Positions 1-7,585 of a stretch of 64,000 bases of DNA are shown here, one piece after another. Position 1 is the first letter of the stretch. Every line of letters begins with the position of its first letter. Source of the stretch: Haloechinothrix_A salitolerans. Its GTDB lineage: Bacteria > Actinomycetota > Actinomycetes > Mycobacteriales > Pseudonocardiaceae. The notes beneath the pieces were generated by a model. It was not told the origin of the DNA. It ran no database searches and was given only the letters and a program-made list of their open reading frames with translations. The stretch lies in NCBI RefSeq assembly GCF_039544105.1, contig NZ_BAABLA010000028.1; one strand, written 5' to 3'. The position numbers and the translations under genes are program-made.

Positions 1-345
1 GACGCGGCTCGTGCGCTGGGCGGGCCCGCCGACCTGCTGGTGTCCTGGGTGCACTCGACGTACCGGGTGCCGGTTCTGAACGAGGTCGCAGGCTTACTTA
101 CCGAGGACGCGCCGGTGGTAGAGGTCCATGGCAGGTCGGTGCCGTCAAGGGAACTCGAGCCCGCGTTGTCCGGGCATCCGACGCAACGCGTCGTGCTGGG
201 CTACGTGCGGGAGGGCACCAGTACCCGCTGGCTCACCCACGCGGAGATCGTCGACGGCGTGTTGGTCGCCGTTCGCAGGGCGCTCACGGACCGTCCGCGC
301 ACCGAACACCACGTCGGGGAGACCGCCCCACGCCCGGTGCACTGA
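1..345 (+). CDS. C-terminal part of a dehydrogenase-like protein, cut by the window edge
   Basis: The frame is open from base 1, so the gene begins outside the window; it ends with TGA at 343-345. The visible 114 residues contain a hydrophobic strand (DLLVSWVHSTYRVPVL) and a C-terminal motif RVVLGYVREG followed by TRWLTHAEIVDGVL. From memory this resembles the tail of short proteins annotated as Rossmann-fold short-chain dehydrogenases, but the nucleotide-binding N-terminus is not visible. An internal GTG at 40 could be mistaken for the start; the open frame upstream argues against that. The next gene is convergent, with 41 bases between. Family is tentative; that it is coding is likely. Confidence 0.5.
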   Translation, partial: DAARALGGPADLLVSWVHSTYRVPVLNEVAGLLTEDAPVVEVHGRSVPSRELEPALSGHPTQRVVLGYVREGTSTRWLTHAEIVDGVLVAVRRALTDRPRTEHHVGETAPRPVH

Positions 346-386
346 TTGACGCTTTTCACCGCGTTGGGAGCGGCGAAAAGCGTCGT

Positions 387-1322
387 TCACCGCAGCAGCG
401 CGGCGGGCTTGCACACCCACTTCGTCCAAAGCGGGCGATACCCCTTGCGCGGCCAGAACACCGCCGACAGGGGGTTGGCCAAGTCGTAGAACAGGAACAC
501 GCCGCGCTCGGTGTCGGCGTCGAGTATCTGATGGGCAGCGTCGACCAGCGCGGTGCCCACTCCCGTGCCTCGCGCGTCGGACGACACGGACAGCGTGCCG
601 ATGTAGCCCCACTGTCCTGGGGGCAACCGGTGCTGAATCCAGGTACCTCGCGCTGCCCGGGCCACACCGCAATCGGCGGCGCCGACCGCGACTCCGTCCG
701 ATTCCGCGAGCAGCACGCGGCCGCTGAAGTACACCGATCGCCGCATGCTCGTCGTGATCAGTTCGGTGGCGTTGTCCCGCATCGTCCCGCCGATCACGCG
801 CAGTGAGTAGCTCAGCTCCTCATGTTGCAACGCCACAAGTTCGTCTAGATCGGACAGTGTCGCCCCGCGCACGGCGACACTGTCCGACGCAGGGGATGTT
901 CCGGCGCTCTGGCGGTGAGCGCGCACCGCCAGCACGCTCAGTGGCACGAACCCGTGCCGAAACAGCGCGGGCGCGACGTCGACGTCCCTGCTCGGCCAGT
1001 ACAGCTCCACCGCCGTGTCGGTGCCCGACAACTCCTCGGCCGCCACCTCGGCGTCGAACCAGCGGCGCAGTCCGTCGAGCGCCGCCGCCATTCCCTCGGC
1101 GCCGGTGTCGCCAAGCAGCGGAGTCGCCTCCCACACCACGCGTGGCATCCAGAGGCTCTGCACCGTGTTGGTGTCGTAGACGGCGTGGTAGACACCGCAC
1201 TCCACGGCGTCGCCATCCGGCAGTCGTGCGGTGATGGTCGGGTCCGCCAGCGGGGCGGGCACCGGTAGCGCGGGGTCGAGTTCCGCCCACCGCCGCGCCT
1301 GGGCGTCGGCGAGGTGTTCCAT
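387..1322 (-). CDS. GNAT-family N-acetyltransferase
   Basis: 311 residues. The C-terminal half (about 150-300) is a GNAT fold: the acetyl-CoA binding motif A reads GYIGTLSVSSDARGTGVGTA, with the usual R/Q-x-x-G-x-G/A signature as ARGTGVG, followed by FYDLANPLSAVFWPRKGYRP, a typical motif B with an aromatic residue near the end. The N-terminal 130 residues are acidic and do not match a domain I recognise; they may be a degenerate second GNAT domain. The ATG directly abuts the TGA of the upstream methyltransferase gene (1323-1325), so the two are probably cotranscribed. The acceptor substrate cannot be deduced. Confidence 0.82.
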   Translation of the reverse strand: MEHLADAQARRWAELDPALPVPAPLADPTITARLPDGDAVECGVYHAVYDTNTVQSLWMPRVVWEATPLLGDTGAEGMAAALDGLRRWFDAEVAAEELSGTDTAVELYWPSRDVDVAPALFRHGFVPLSVLAVRAHRQSAGTSPASDSVAVRGATLSDLDELVALQHEELSYSLRVIGGTMRDNATELITTSMRRSVYFSGRVLLAESDGVAVGAADCGVARAARGTWIQHRLPPGQWGYIGTLSVSSDARGTGVGTALVDAAHQILDADTERGVFLFYDLANPLSAVFWPRKGYRPLWTKWVCKPAALLR

Positions 1323-2150
1323 TCAGTCTCTCCGGCAGCGGAAGATCGCGGTCCCCGGGAACAGCTTGCCGCGCAGCGGGCTCCACTGCCCCCACACCCG
1401 AGTGTGGCCGTCGGGCCACTCCGGTTCGATCAGGTCGTCCAGTGTGAACCCCGCGGCGCGCAGCGCGCGGATGTAGTCGCCGAGCGTGCGGTGATACTCG
1501 ACGTAGCTGGCGCTATCCGCGTCGTCGACCTCGACGTATGGCGTCCGATCGAAGTATGACTGGGTAACGGTCAATCCGGCTGGGCCGGGATCGTCCGGAA
1601 AGATCCACCGCATTGGGTGAGTGACGGCGAAGACCCACCGTCCGCCGGGCCGCAGCACCCGGTGCACCTCGCCGAACACCGCGTCCAGCGACGGGACGAA
1701 CGGCACCGCGCCGAACGCCGAGCACGCGACGTCGAAGCCGCTATCCGCCAGCGGTAGCCGTTCGGCGTTGGCTCGCAGCAGCGCGGGGTGCAGACCGGTC
1801 CGGGCGTTGGCCGCGACACCGTGCGTGAGCATGCCCTCGGAGAGATCGACGCCGACGACCCGCGCGCCCCGCGTGAGCAGCCAGCGCGCGCACGGTGCCG
1901 ATCCGCACCCGATCTCGAGGACGTCGGTGCCATCGACGTCTTCAAGCAGTCTCGCCGCCTGCTCGGTAAGTCCTTCGGGGCACCACACGAAGTCGGCGTC
2001 GCCGAGGAAATCGCCGTGTTCGGCGTGGTAGTCGTCGGCGTCGGCATCCCAGGATGCGCGGTTGGCGGCCTCGGCCTCCGCCGAGCCGACGGCGCGGTGT
2101 GCCACCCGCGCCACACCTGCGGATGTCGTTCCCGATGGCTGCGCTGTCAC
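1323..2150 (-). CDS. Class I SAM-dependent methyltransferase
   Basis: 275 residues with the Rossmann methyltransferase core: motif I DVLEIGCGSAPCARWL (about 77-92), the acidic residue ending strand 2 in VVGVDLSEGM, and the later FDVACSAFGAVPFV segment. The C-terminal WPDGHTRVWGQWSPLRGKLF resembles many actinobacterial methyltransferases annotated only by fold. The frame stays open upstream to 2375, but that extension is low-complexity basic sequence overlapping the rpsA promoter. I chose GTG at 2150 because AGGAGG lies three bases upstream; a GTG at 2114 is possible. It is followed directly by the acetyltransferase gene. Substrate unknown. Confidence 0.8.
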   Translation of the reverse strand: MTAQPSGTTSAGVARVAHRAVGSAEAEAANRASWDADADDYHAEHGDFLGDADFVWCPEGLTEQAARLLEDVDGTDVLEIGCGSAPCARWLLTRGARVVGVDLSEGMLTHGVAANARTGLHPALLRANAERLPLADSGFDVACSAFGAVPFVPSLDAVFGEVHRVLRPGGRWVFAVTHPMRWIFPDDPGPAGLTVTQSYFDRTPYVEVDDADSASYVEYHRTLGDYIRALRAAGFTLDDLIEPEWPDGHTRVWGQWSPLRGKLFPGTAIFRCRRD

Positions 2151-2180
2151 TGTCCTCCTGCTCGGGGGTGGGACCCTGGT

Positions 2181-2210
2181 TTGTGCTGCTGCGAAACGGC
2201 CGCGTAGGAT
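2181..2210 (+). promoter_or_regulatory. Predicted rpsA promoter
   Basis: TTGTGC (2181-2186) and TAGGAT (2205-2210) are separated by 18 bases, a good fit to the actinobacterial housekeeping pattern TTGnnn / TAnnnT. Transcription would begin near 2217 and give an untranslated leader of about 185 bases before rpsA. The site lies just upstream of the divergent methyltransferase start. Assigned by eye only. Confidence 0.45.
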
Positions 2211-2404
2211 GCATCTAGCGCAGTGGGTTTGCGCTGCCTTGCGCCCAGTCAAGATCCGCTGGGGTCGGGTCGCGCACCGTTTGCGGTGATGTCGGCGACC
2301 ATCCGCGTCCGGACGTTCGCACTCTACCGCTTGGCCACCACCGCGCGTGCAGAACTGAGAACGTGTCCAACCCACAACAATCCATTACCGGAGCCACCCA
2401 CCTA

Positions 2405-3919
2405 ATGTCCACCGACACCACCACCGCCCCGACTGCGACCGCGCAGCTCACTCAAGTCGCCGTCAATGACATCGGGTCGGAGGAAGACTTCCTCGCCGCC
2501 ATCGACAAGACGATCAAGTACTTCAACGACGGCGATATCGTTGAAGGCACCATCGTCAAGGTCGATCGGGACGAGGTCCTGCTCGACATCGGCTACAAGA
2601 CCGAGGGCGTCATCCCCTCGCGAGAACTGTCCATCAAGCACGATGTCGACCCGGCAGAGGTTGTCACCGTCGGCGATGAGGTCGAGGCTCTCGTTCTCCA
2701 GAAGGAGGACAAGGAAGGCCGGCTGATCCTCTCCAAGAAGCGCGCCCAGTACGAGCGCGCATGGGGCACCATCGAGGAGCTCAAGGAGAAGGACGAGCCC
2801 GTCTCCGGGACGGTCATCGAGGTCGTCAAGGGTGGGCTCATCCTCGACATCGGCCTTCGTGGCTTCCTGCCAGCCTCGCTGGTGGAGATGCGCCGCGTGC
2901 GTGACCTGCAGCCGTACGTCGGCCGTGAGCTCGAAGCCAAGATCATCGAACTGGACAAGAACCGCAACAACGTGGTGCTGTCCCGTCGCGCTTACCTCGA
3001 GCAGACCCAGTCCGAGGTACGCAGCGAGTTCCTCAACGCGCTCGCCAAGGGGCAGGTCCGCAAGGGCGTCGTGTCCTCCATCGTCAACTTCGGCGCGTTC
3101 GTCGACCTCGGCGGCGTTGACGGTCTGGTGCACGTCTCCGAGTTGTCCTGGAAGCACATCGACCACCCGAGCGAGGTCGTGCAGGTCGGCGACGAGGTCA
3201 CCGTCGAGGTGCTCGACGTCGACATGGACCGCGAGCGCGTGTCGCTGTCGCTGAAGGCGACGCAGGAAGACCCGTGGCGTCAGTTCGCTCGCACCCACGC
3301 CATCGGCCAGATCGTGCCGGGCAAGGTCACCAAGTTGGTGCCGTTCGGCGCGTTCGTCCGCGTCGAGGACGGCATCGAGGGCCTGGTGCACATCTCCGAG
3401 CTCGCCGAGCGCCACGTCGAGCTGCCGGAGCAGGTCGTTCAGGTCAACGGCGAGGTCATGGTCAAGGTCATCGACATCGACCTTGAGCGTCGCCGCATCT
3501 CGCTGTCGCTGAAGCAGGCCAACGAGGGCTTCACCCCGGACGCCGACTTCGACCCGACGCAGTACGGCATGGTCGCCGAGTACGACGAGCAGGGCAACTA
3601 CATCTACCCCGAGGGCTTCGACCCCGACACGCAGGAGTGGCAGGAAGGCTACGAGAAGCAGCGTGAGGAGTGGGAGAAGCAGTACGCCGAGGCTCACGTG
3701 CGCTACGAGAAGCACATGAAGCAGGTCGCCGAGGCCATCAAGGCCAACGCGGAGGCCGCTGCGACCGGCGCTGGTGCGCCTGACCCGAACGAGGGGCAGA
3801 CCACCTCCTCCGGTGGCGAGCAGAACTACAGCAGTACCGGTTCCGCCGGTTCCAGCGGCACGCTCGCCAGCGACGCGCAGCTCGCCGCGCTGCGGGAGAA
3901 GCTCTCCGGCGGTCAGTAA
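2405..3919 (+). CDS. rpsA: 30S ribosomal protein S1
   Basis: 504 residues. It has four tandem S1 RNA-binding repeats, recognisable by GTIVKVDRDEVLLDIGYK, GTVIEVVKGGLILDIGLRGF, GVVSSIVNFGAFVDLGGVDG and GKVTKLVPFGAFVRVEDGIE, each followed by a VSLSLK/ISLSLK-type ending in the last two. The tail (about 395-504) is acidic, then Gly/Ser/Thr-rich, as in other actinobacterial S1 proteins, which are shorter than the six-repeat E. coli protein. It helps mRNA binding on the 30S subunit. The chosen start is ATG 2405 (MSTDTT...); an in-frame start at 2363 would add a poorly conserved leader. A strong hairpin follows the stop codon. Confidence 0.96.
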   Translation: MSTDTTTAPTATAQLTQVAVNDIGSEEDFLAAIDKTIKYFNDGDIVEGTIVKVDRDEVLLDIGYKTEGVIPSRELSIKHDVDPAEVVTVGDEVEALVLQKEDKEGRLILSKKRAQYERAWGTIEELKEKDEPVSGTVIEVVKGGLILDIGLRGFLPASLVEMRRVRDLQPYVGRELEAKIIELDKNRNNVVLSRRAYLEQTQSEVRSEFLNALAKGQVRKGVVSSIVNFGAFVDLGGVDGLVHVSELSWKHIDHPSEVVQVGDEVTVEVLDVDMDRERVSLSLKATQEDPWRQFARTHAIGQIVPGKVTKLVPFGAFVRVEDGIEGLVHISELAERHVELPEQVVQVNGEVMVKVIDIDLERRRISLSLKQANEGFTPDADFDPTQYGMVAEYDEQGNYIYPEGFDPDTQEWQEGYEKQREEWEKQYAEAHVRYEKHMKQVAEAIKANAEAAATGAGAPDPNEGQTTSSGGEQNYSSTGSAGSSGTLASDAQLAALREKLSGGQ

Positions 3920-3933
3920 GCCGTAGGCTTTGG

Positions 3934-3968
3934 GAAGGCCCGTCGCGTTTCATGCGCGGTGGGCCTTC
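3934..3968 (+). terminator. Hairpin terminator after rpsA
   Basis: GAAGGCCC (3934-3941) pairs perfectly with GGGCCTTC (3961-3968), with further CGCG/CGCG pairing inside, 15 bases after the rpsA stop. There is no long T-run, as is usual for high-GC actinobacteria. Confidence 0.7.
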
Positions 3969-4121
3969 TGCTATGTCCAGACGACACGCGCATCCGCTCG
4001 ACGAACATGCCCCGATTAGGGCCGTTATCGAACTGTAGGGTGACACGCCGCGTGTCTGCATGTCTTGACTCACATCTGTGCGTACTGTTTGTCGGCAGTC
4101 AATCGCCCACATGGAGGACCG

Positions 4122-4337
4122 ATGCAAGCAAAGCACATCGGGAGGCACCGGCTCGGGACGCCGGGGCTTGTGCACTGCGTCGAACATCGTCCGGTGGCCG
4201 AGGCGCTCGCGGAGTTCCGGCGCAGCTGGTTCGCTGCGCTACTGGTCCCTGCCAAGCACAGCCTTGCTGGGCTGCGCCGCAGGACTCGTGCGTCGACCGC
4301 GCACGAGCGCGTCTTGGCATCGGCCGCGTCCGCGTAG
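4122..4337 (+). CDS. Small basic hypothetical protein
   Basis: 71 residues from ATG 4122, preceded by GGAGG at 4113-4117 with four bases of spacing. The codons have strong third-position GC bias, as expected for a real gene here. The product is basic (many Arg, His, Lys), with a central segment EFRRSWFAALLVPAKHSLAG that could be a short amphipathic or membrane-associated helix. I recognise no family. It lies between rpsA and coaE on the same strand and is followed by a strong hairpin at 4409-4441. It could be spurious; conservation in relatives would decide. Confidence 0.45.
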   Translation: MQAKHIGRHRLGTPGLVHCVEHRPVAEALAEFRRSWFAALLVPAKHSLAGLRRRTRASTAHERVLASAASA

Positions 4338-4408
4338 CACGGTCGCGATGGCGTGTGGGGGCACACGCCTGCGGCTGTTGAACGCGGCACGACCGGCGCT
4401 CCCCGGTT

Positions 4409-4441
4409 GGCCCGCACTCGTGGGGGACGCGAGTGCGGGCC
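4409..4441. terminator. Perfect 12-bp inverted repeat upstream of coaE
   Basis: GGCCCGCACTCG (4409-4420) and CGAGTGCGGGCC (4430-4441) are perfect complements around a 9-base loop. It lies 72 bases after the small ORF and 68 bases before coaE, so it may terminate the upstream transcript or form a structured leader for coaE. Confidence 0.55.
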
Positions 4442-4508
4442 ACCGAGTGGCCCGTCACGCTGCTGGGGTGGCGGTGTCGACCCGTGTGGCGGCTGCTTGA
4501 ATGGCGGC

Positions 4509-5675
4509 ATGCTGCGCGTGGGACTGACTGGGGGCATCGGGGCTGGCAAATCGACGGTAGCGAGCAGACTCGAGGAACACGGTGCGCTCCTCATCGATGC
4601 CGACGCCATCGCGCGCGAGGTGGTCGAACCGGGCACGCCGGGGCTCGCCGCGATCGTCGCGGAGTTCGGTGACGAGGTGCTGGCCGAGGACGGTTCGCTG
4701 GACCGCCCCGCGATGGCGGAGCGCGTCTTCAACGACGAGGCGGCCCGTGGCAGGCTGAACGGCATCGTGCATCCGCTCGTCGGGGAACGCACGGCCGAAC
4801 TCCTGAGCGGCGCCCCGGAGGACGCCATCGTGGTGCACGACGTGCCGCTGCTGGTGGAGAACCACCTGGCGCCGTCGTATCACCTGGTGTTGATCGTGAA
4901 CGCGCCCGCGGACGTCCGAGTGCGTCGGTTGGCCGAGTCACGTGGCATGCCGGAGGCCGACGCCCGAGCTCGCATCGCGGCGCAGGCCGACGAGCAGCGA
5001 CGTCGTGCGGTGGCCGACGTCTGGTTGGACAACAGCGGCTCGCCGGAGATGGTCCGAACGGAGGTCGACACGCTGTGGTCCGAGCGGCTGGTGCCGTTCG
5101 AAGCGAACGTGCGGCTGCGTCGTCCCGCGCCATGGAACCGGGAGCTGGTGGAGCATGACCCGGCGTGGCTGGACGCGGCGCGGCGCGCACTGGACCGGAT
5201 CCGGCTGGTGGCAGGGGAGCGGGTAACGCGCGCGGATCACATCGGCGCGACCGCCGTGCCCGACGTGCCCGCCCGCGACGTCATCGACCTCCAGCTCGCC
5301 GTCCGCTCCGCCGACGACGTCGACACGCTCGGCCCGCTCCTCGCCGACGCGGGTTTCCCACCCGCCATGTCCCCTGCTCCTGACGCCGTGTCCCGTGCTC
5401 AGGACGTCGTGTGGCACGGTGGCGCCGATCCGGGGCGGCCGGTGGCATTGCGGGTCTTGGCCGATGACAACCCGTCGGCGCGGCGTGCGCTGCTGCTACG
5501 CGACTGGCTGCGCGCGGACAGCGACGCTAGGGCGGAGTACGCGCGCATCAAACGCGAGCACGCGGGTGTCTCCGGCGCCGACCACCCCCGCTACGCCGAG
5601 GCGAAGCAAACGTGGCTGAACGACGTCACCGCGAAGGCGGAGCGTTGGGCCGCTGAGACCGGCTGGACGCCATAA
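4509..5675 (+). CDS. coaE: Dephospho-CoA kinase fused to a GrpB-like (UPF0157) domain
   Basis: 388 residues. Residues 1-200 are dephospho-CoA kinase, which phosphorylates the 3'-hydroxyl of dephospho-CoA in the last step of CoA synthesis. The P-loop GLTGGIGAGKST lies at 5-16, followed by LIDADAIAREVVEPG and VVHDVPLLVENHL. From about residue 205 (PAPWNRELVEHDPAWLDAA) to the end is a GrpB/UPF0157-type domain with the HIGATAVPDVPARDVIDLQL core. This two-domain form is known in mycobacteria and relatives. ATG 4509 gives the expected MLRVGLTGG start. Residues about 285-301, between two parts of the second domain, are encoded by a dispersed 21-base repeat (see 5362-5412). Confidence 0.94.
   Translation: MLRVGLTGGIGAGKSTVASRLEEHGALLIDADAIAREVVEPGTPGLAAIVAEFGDEVLAEDGSLDRPAMAERVFNDEAARGRLNGIVHPLVGERTAELLSGAPEDAIVVHDVPLLVENHLAPSYHLVLIVNAPADVRVRRLAESRGMPEADARARIAAQADEQRRRAVADVWLDNSGSPEMVRTEVDTLWSERLVPFEANVRLRRPAPWNRELVEHDPAWLDAARRALDRIRLVAGERVTRADHIGATAVPDVPARDVIDLQLAVRSADDVDTLGPLLADAGFPPAMSPAPDAVSRAQDVVWHGGADPGRPVALRVLADDNPSARRALLLRDWLRADSDARAEYARIKREHAGVSGADHPRYAEAKQTWLNDVTAKAERWAAETGWTP
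5362..5412 (-). repeat. 21-base tandem repeat inside coaE
   Basis: Read on the minus strand, ACACGACGTCCTGAGCACGG starts one unit and ACACGGCGTCAGGAGCAGGG the next, 21 bases apart, with a partial third (ACATGGCGG). The same unit occurs at 29033-29085 and 30345-30415. Here it encodes seven-residue periodic sequence in the linker of the GrpB-like domain. Confidence 0.75.
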
Positions 5676-5679
5676 GCGC

Positions 5680-5734
5680 TGCCGTGAAGGGCATCTTCCT
5701 GGCGTCCGGTGCCAGGAAGATGCCCTTCACGGCA
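5680..5734. repeat. Long perfect palindrome between coaE and lepB, likely bidirectional terminator
   Basis: Two 24-base arms, 5680-5703 and 5711-5734, are perfect reverse complements around the loop GTCCGGT. The core arm reads GTGAAGGGCATCTTCCTGGC. It fills the gap between two convergent genes almost exactly, and a near-identical element lies between convergent genes at 10628-10680, so this is a dispersed repeat as well as a terminator candidate. Confidence 0.85.
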
Positions 5735-5736
5735 CC

Positions 5737-6351
5737 TCACCCCGCGGGCACCAGCCGGAAGTCGCCGGACACACCGCCGACGCGCTCCAGCGGGTAAACC
5801 CGCAGCAGGATCTGGCCGACGTCGTCCGACCTCACCCAGCCGTAGATGCGGGAGTCGTCGGAGATCGCCGGATTGTCACCGAGTACGAAGTAGCTGCCGT
5901 CCGGCACTACCGCCCTGCGTTGTGCGCCCGAGGTGCCATCGCTGCCGCAGCAGCGGCGAACGTCGCCCCAGTTGTCCCGCCAGACTGGGGCCGCCACGCG
6001 CTGCCAGCCGTCGGCATCACGAGGCCGGACGAACACCTCCGCTCCGTCGTCGACCGGATCGATGCGGACCTCATCGCCGGGCAGGCCAATGACACGCTTG
6101 ACGATGCGCGCGTTGTCGTGACGGAGGGCCACGATCTCGAAGCGTCCGACGTCGGACCCGTCGGAGAATGGGTCGACGAGAATGCGATCACCGTCGGACA
6201 ACGTGGGAGTCATGCTGGTGCCTTTGACGTGAAAGGACAGCACGGCGGCGATCAGAACGGCGACGCCGAGTGTCACCACGATCGCGAGGACGGCGACCAA
6301 CAGGACACGCGCGGGAGTGAGGCGCGCGGGAGTGGTGTCACGCTCTGCCAC
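5737..6351 (-). CDS. lepB: Signal peptidase I
   Basis: 204 residues from GTG 6351. A single N-terminal membrane helix (about 12-38) precedes the extracytoplasmic catalytic domain. The nucleophile serine is in VKGTSMTPTL (Ser 46) and the general-base lysine in ARIVKRVIGLPGDEV (Lys 85); box E appears as FVLGDNPAISDDSRIYGWV. The enzyme removes signal peptides from exported preproteins at the outer face of the membrane. AAGGA lies seven bases upstream of GTG 6351; ATG at 6381 is an in-frame alternative with a weaker site. It is divergent from the exported DUF6230 locus next door, whose products would be plausible substrates. Confidence 0.92.
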   Translation of the reverse strand: MAERDTTPARLTPARVLLVAVLAIVVTLGVAVLIAAVLSFHVKGTSMTPTLSDGDRILVDPFSDGSDVGRFEIVALRHDNARIVKRVIGLPGDEVRIDPVDDGAEVFVRPRDADGWQRVAAPVWRDNWGDVRRCCGSDGTSGAQRRAVVPDGSYFVLGDNPAISDDSRIYGWVRSDDVGQILLRVYPLERVGGVSGDFRLVPAG

Positions 6352-6829
6352 TGGCGATCCTTGTCTCGATGACGGCCTCATCGAGTTTACCGAGCGTCAA
6401 CAGGGCAGGTTGGCCGGGTGCCAACGACCGTTTCGCCGAGAAGATACGGTTCGTTATCAAATAGTAACCTCTAACTCTCTGTGACGATCGTACCGAGCCG
6501 GGCAGGATGTAACTCGACAGTGTGATGGCCGTTGAGCTGGATCATGACGAGCTCCGGCCCGTTTACACGATCGTATGATGTACCTAGTCGTCAGTAACAA
6601 ACTGTGACGCAGACGACAATTTGTGCGAAATGTTAAGTTAATGCGTCTATTGCATTGTTCGGTGGTGCGTGTCACTCTCCGTCGAGCCGCATGCCGTTAC
6701 CCGGAGTACGGCGAGGCGACCTGAGTTCAGAGCGCGGATTGGGTCGTCGAGCCCGCCGGGGCACGGCAGGTGGTCGTTCCCACTGACTGGCGACATGCGC
6801 GCTGGTCATACCAACACGGGAGGTACTAG
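6352..6829. promoter_or_regulatory. AT-rich divergent intergenic region before the DUF6230/DUF6114 operon
   Basis: About 480 bases without a gene. The stretch from about 6430 to 6660 is visibly AT-richer than the rest of the window. It contains the octamer ACGATCGT twice (about 6484 and 6567), the inverted repeat GTTA-N8-TAAC near 6453-6468, and CAGT-AACAA-ACTG near 6592-6604. I could not assign a convincing -35/-10 pair. GGGAGGT lies 6 bases before the ATG at 6830. The region most likely carries the promoter and operator sites for the operon to the right and for lepB to the left. Confidence 0.55.
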
Positions 6830-7474
6830 ATGAGTGATATGACCATCGGCAGGACGCGCTGGGGCAGATTCTCAGCCGTCTTCGCCATCGCCGCGGTAGC
6901 CATCGTGGCGCTTGGTCTCGCTATCGCGAAGGGGCTGCTCGCGGCCTCCTTCAACGTCAACAATCAGCCGTTCCAGATTCAGTCCGCCGGACTGAACGGC
7001 TCCGGGTTCGGCGCGATCATGGATGACGTCACGAAGGACAACGCGGACGGCACCACTGATGGTCAGGCCGTGGCACGGGCCGGCTTCGAGACGGCGGACC
7101 TGGACGGCCTGTGCGCCGCGGTGCACCAGGACGTCCTCGGGCTGCCGTTCACGTTGCGGATCAGCGCGGGCGACCCGACCGACGGCGTCGCCGACATCAA
7201 CGCGGGGGACTTGATCCTCGACGGTGAGTCGGTGCAAGCCGACGCGACGATGTCGTCACTGGCGCTCGGTAAGAGCGCGGACGACGTCGTGATGGGGTCC
7301 AGCACGCAGTCGCTCGGCGGTACGGCGGGCAACTTCGGTCTCCAGGCGTCGACGGCGAACCTGACCGGGCTGAACGCCAGTGCCTACGCCACCACGATCG
7401 CGGGCAGCATCCAGCTCAACGATCTGGCGCTCGGCATCGAATCGGGAACGAACAACTGCACCATCGTTCCGTAA
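6830..7474 (+). CDS. DUF6230 family exported protein, copy 1
   Basis: 214 residues. A short cytoplasmic start (TRWGRFS) is followed by one hydrophobic segment (about 14-36, FAIAAVAIVALGLAIAKGLL) and an extracytoplasmic, beta-rich, weakly acidic domain. Family-typical stretches are FNVNNQPFQIQSAGL, ARAGFETADLDGLCAAVHQ, LILDGESVQAD, LALGKSADDVVMG and a Cys near the C-terminus. Members of DUF6230 occur in actinomycetes beside DUF6114 genes; older records call some cholesterol esterase, but I see no GxSxG or catalytic triad. It is the first gene of a six-gene operon. Function unknown. Confidence 0.85.
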   Translation: MSDMTIGRTRWGRFSAVFAIAAVAIVALGLAIAKGLLAASFNVNNQPFQIQSAGLNGSGFGAIMDDVTKDNADGTTDGQAVARAGFETADLDGLCAAVHQDVLGLPFTLRISAGDPTDGVADINAGDLILDGESVQADATMSSLALGKSADDVVMGSSTQSLGGTAGNFGLQASTANLTGLNASAYATTIAGSIQLNDLALGIESGTNNCTIVP

Positions 7475-7487
7475 CGATTCCCCAGGT

Positions 7488-7523
7488 GGAGTTGGTGGCG
7501 GCGACTCGGCTGCCACCAACTCC
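7488..7523. promoter_or_regulatory. Inverted repeat with an alternative pairing in the DUF6230-DUF6114 gap
   Basis: GGAGTTGGTGGC (7488-7499) pairs perfectly with GCCACCAACTCC (7512-7523). CCAGGTGGAGTTG (7482-7494) can instead pair, with a 4-base bulge, with CAACTCCACTCACCTGG (7533-7549). The two structures exclude each other, the arrangement expected of an attenuator or a transcript-processing site. Confidence 0.5.
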
Positions 7524-7585
7524 CCACACCGGCAACTCCACTCACCTGGTGCGCATCTCATTGTACTGATCACGACGGAGGACCC

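Noticed and set aside
2151..2375. 75-codon N-terminal extension of the first methyltransferase
   Set aside because: Basic low-complexity sequence covering the rpsA promoter; GTG 2150 has an AGGAGG site.
2402..3715. 437-codon open frame antisense to rpsA
   Set aside because: Shadow of strong GC3 bias in rpsA; the translation is low-complexity Leu/Asp/Val with no domain.
4065..4088. TTGACT...TACTGT as a promoter before the small ORF
   Set aside because: Spacing of 12 bases is too short for sigma-70-type recognition.
6457..6675. 72-codon minus-strand frame in the AT-rich leader
   Set aside because: No ribosome site, no coding bias and overlapping repeated operator-like sequence.
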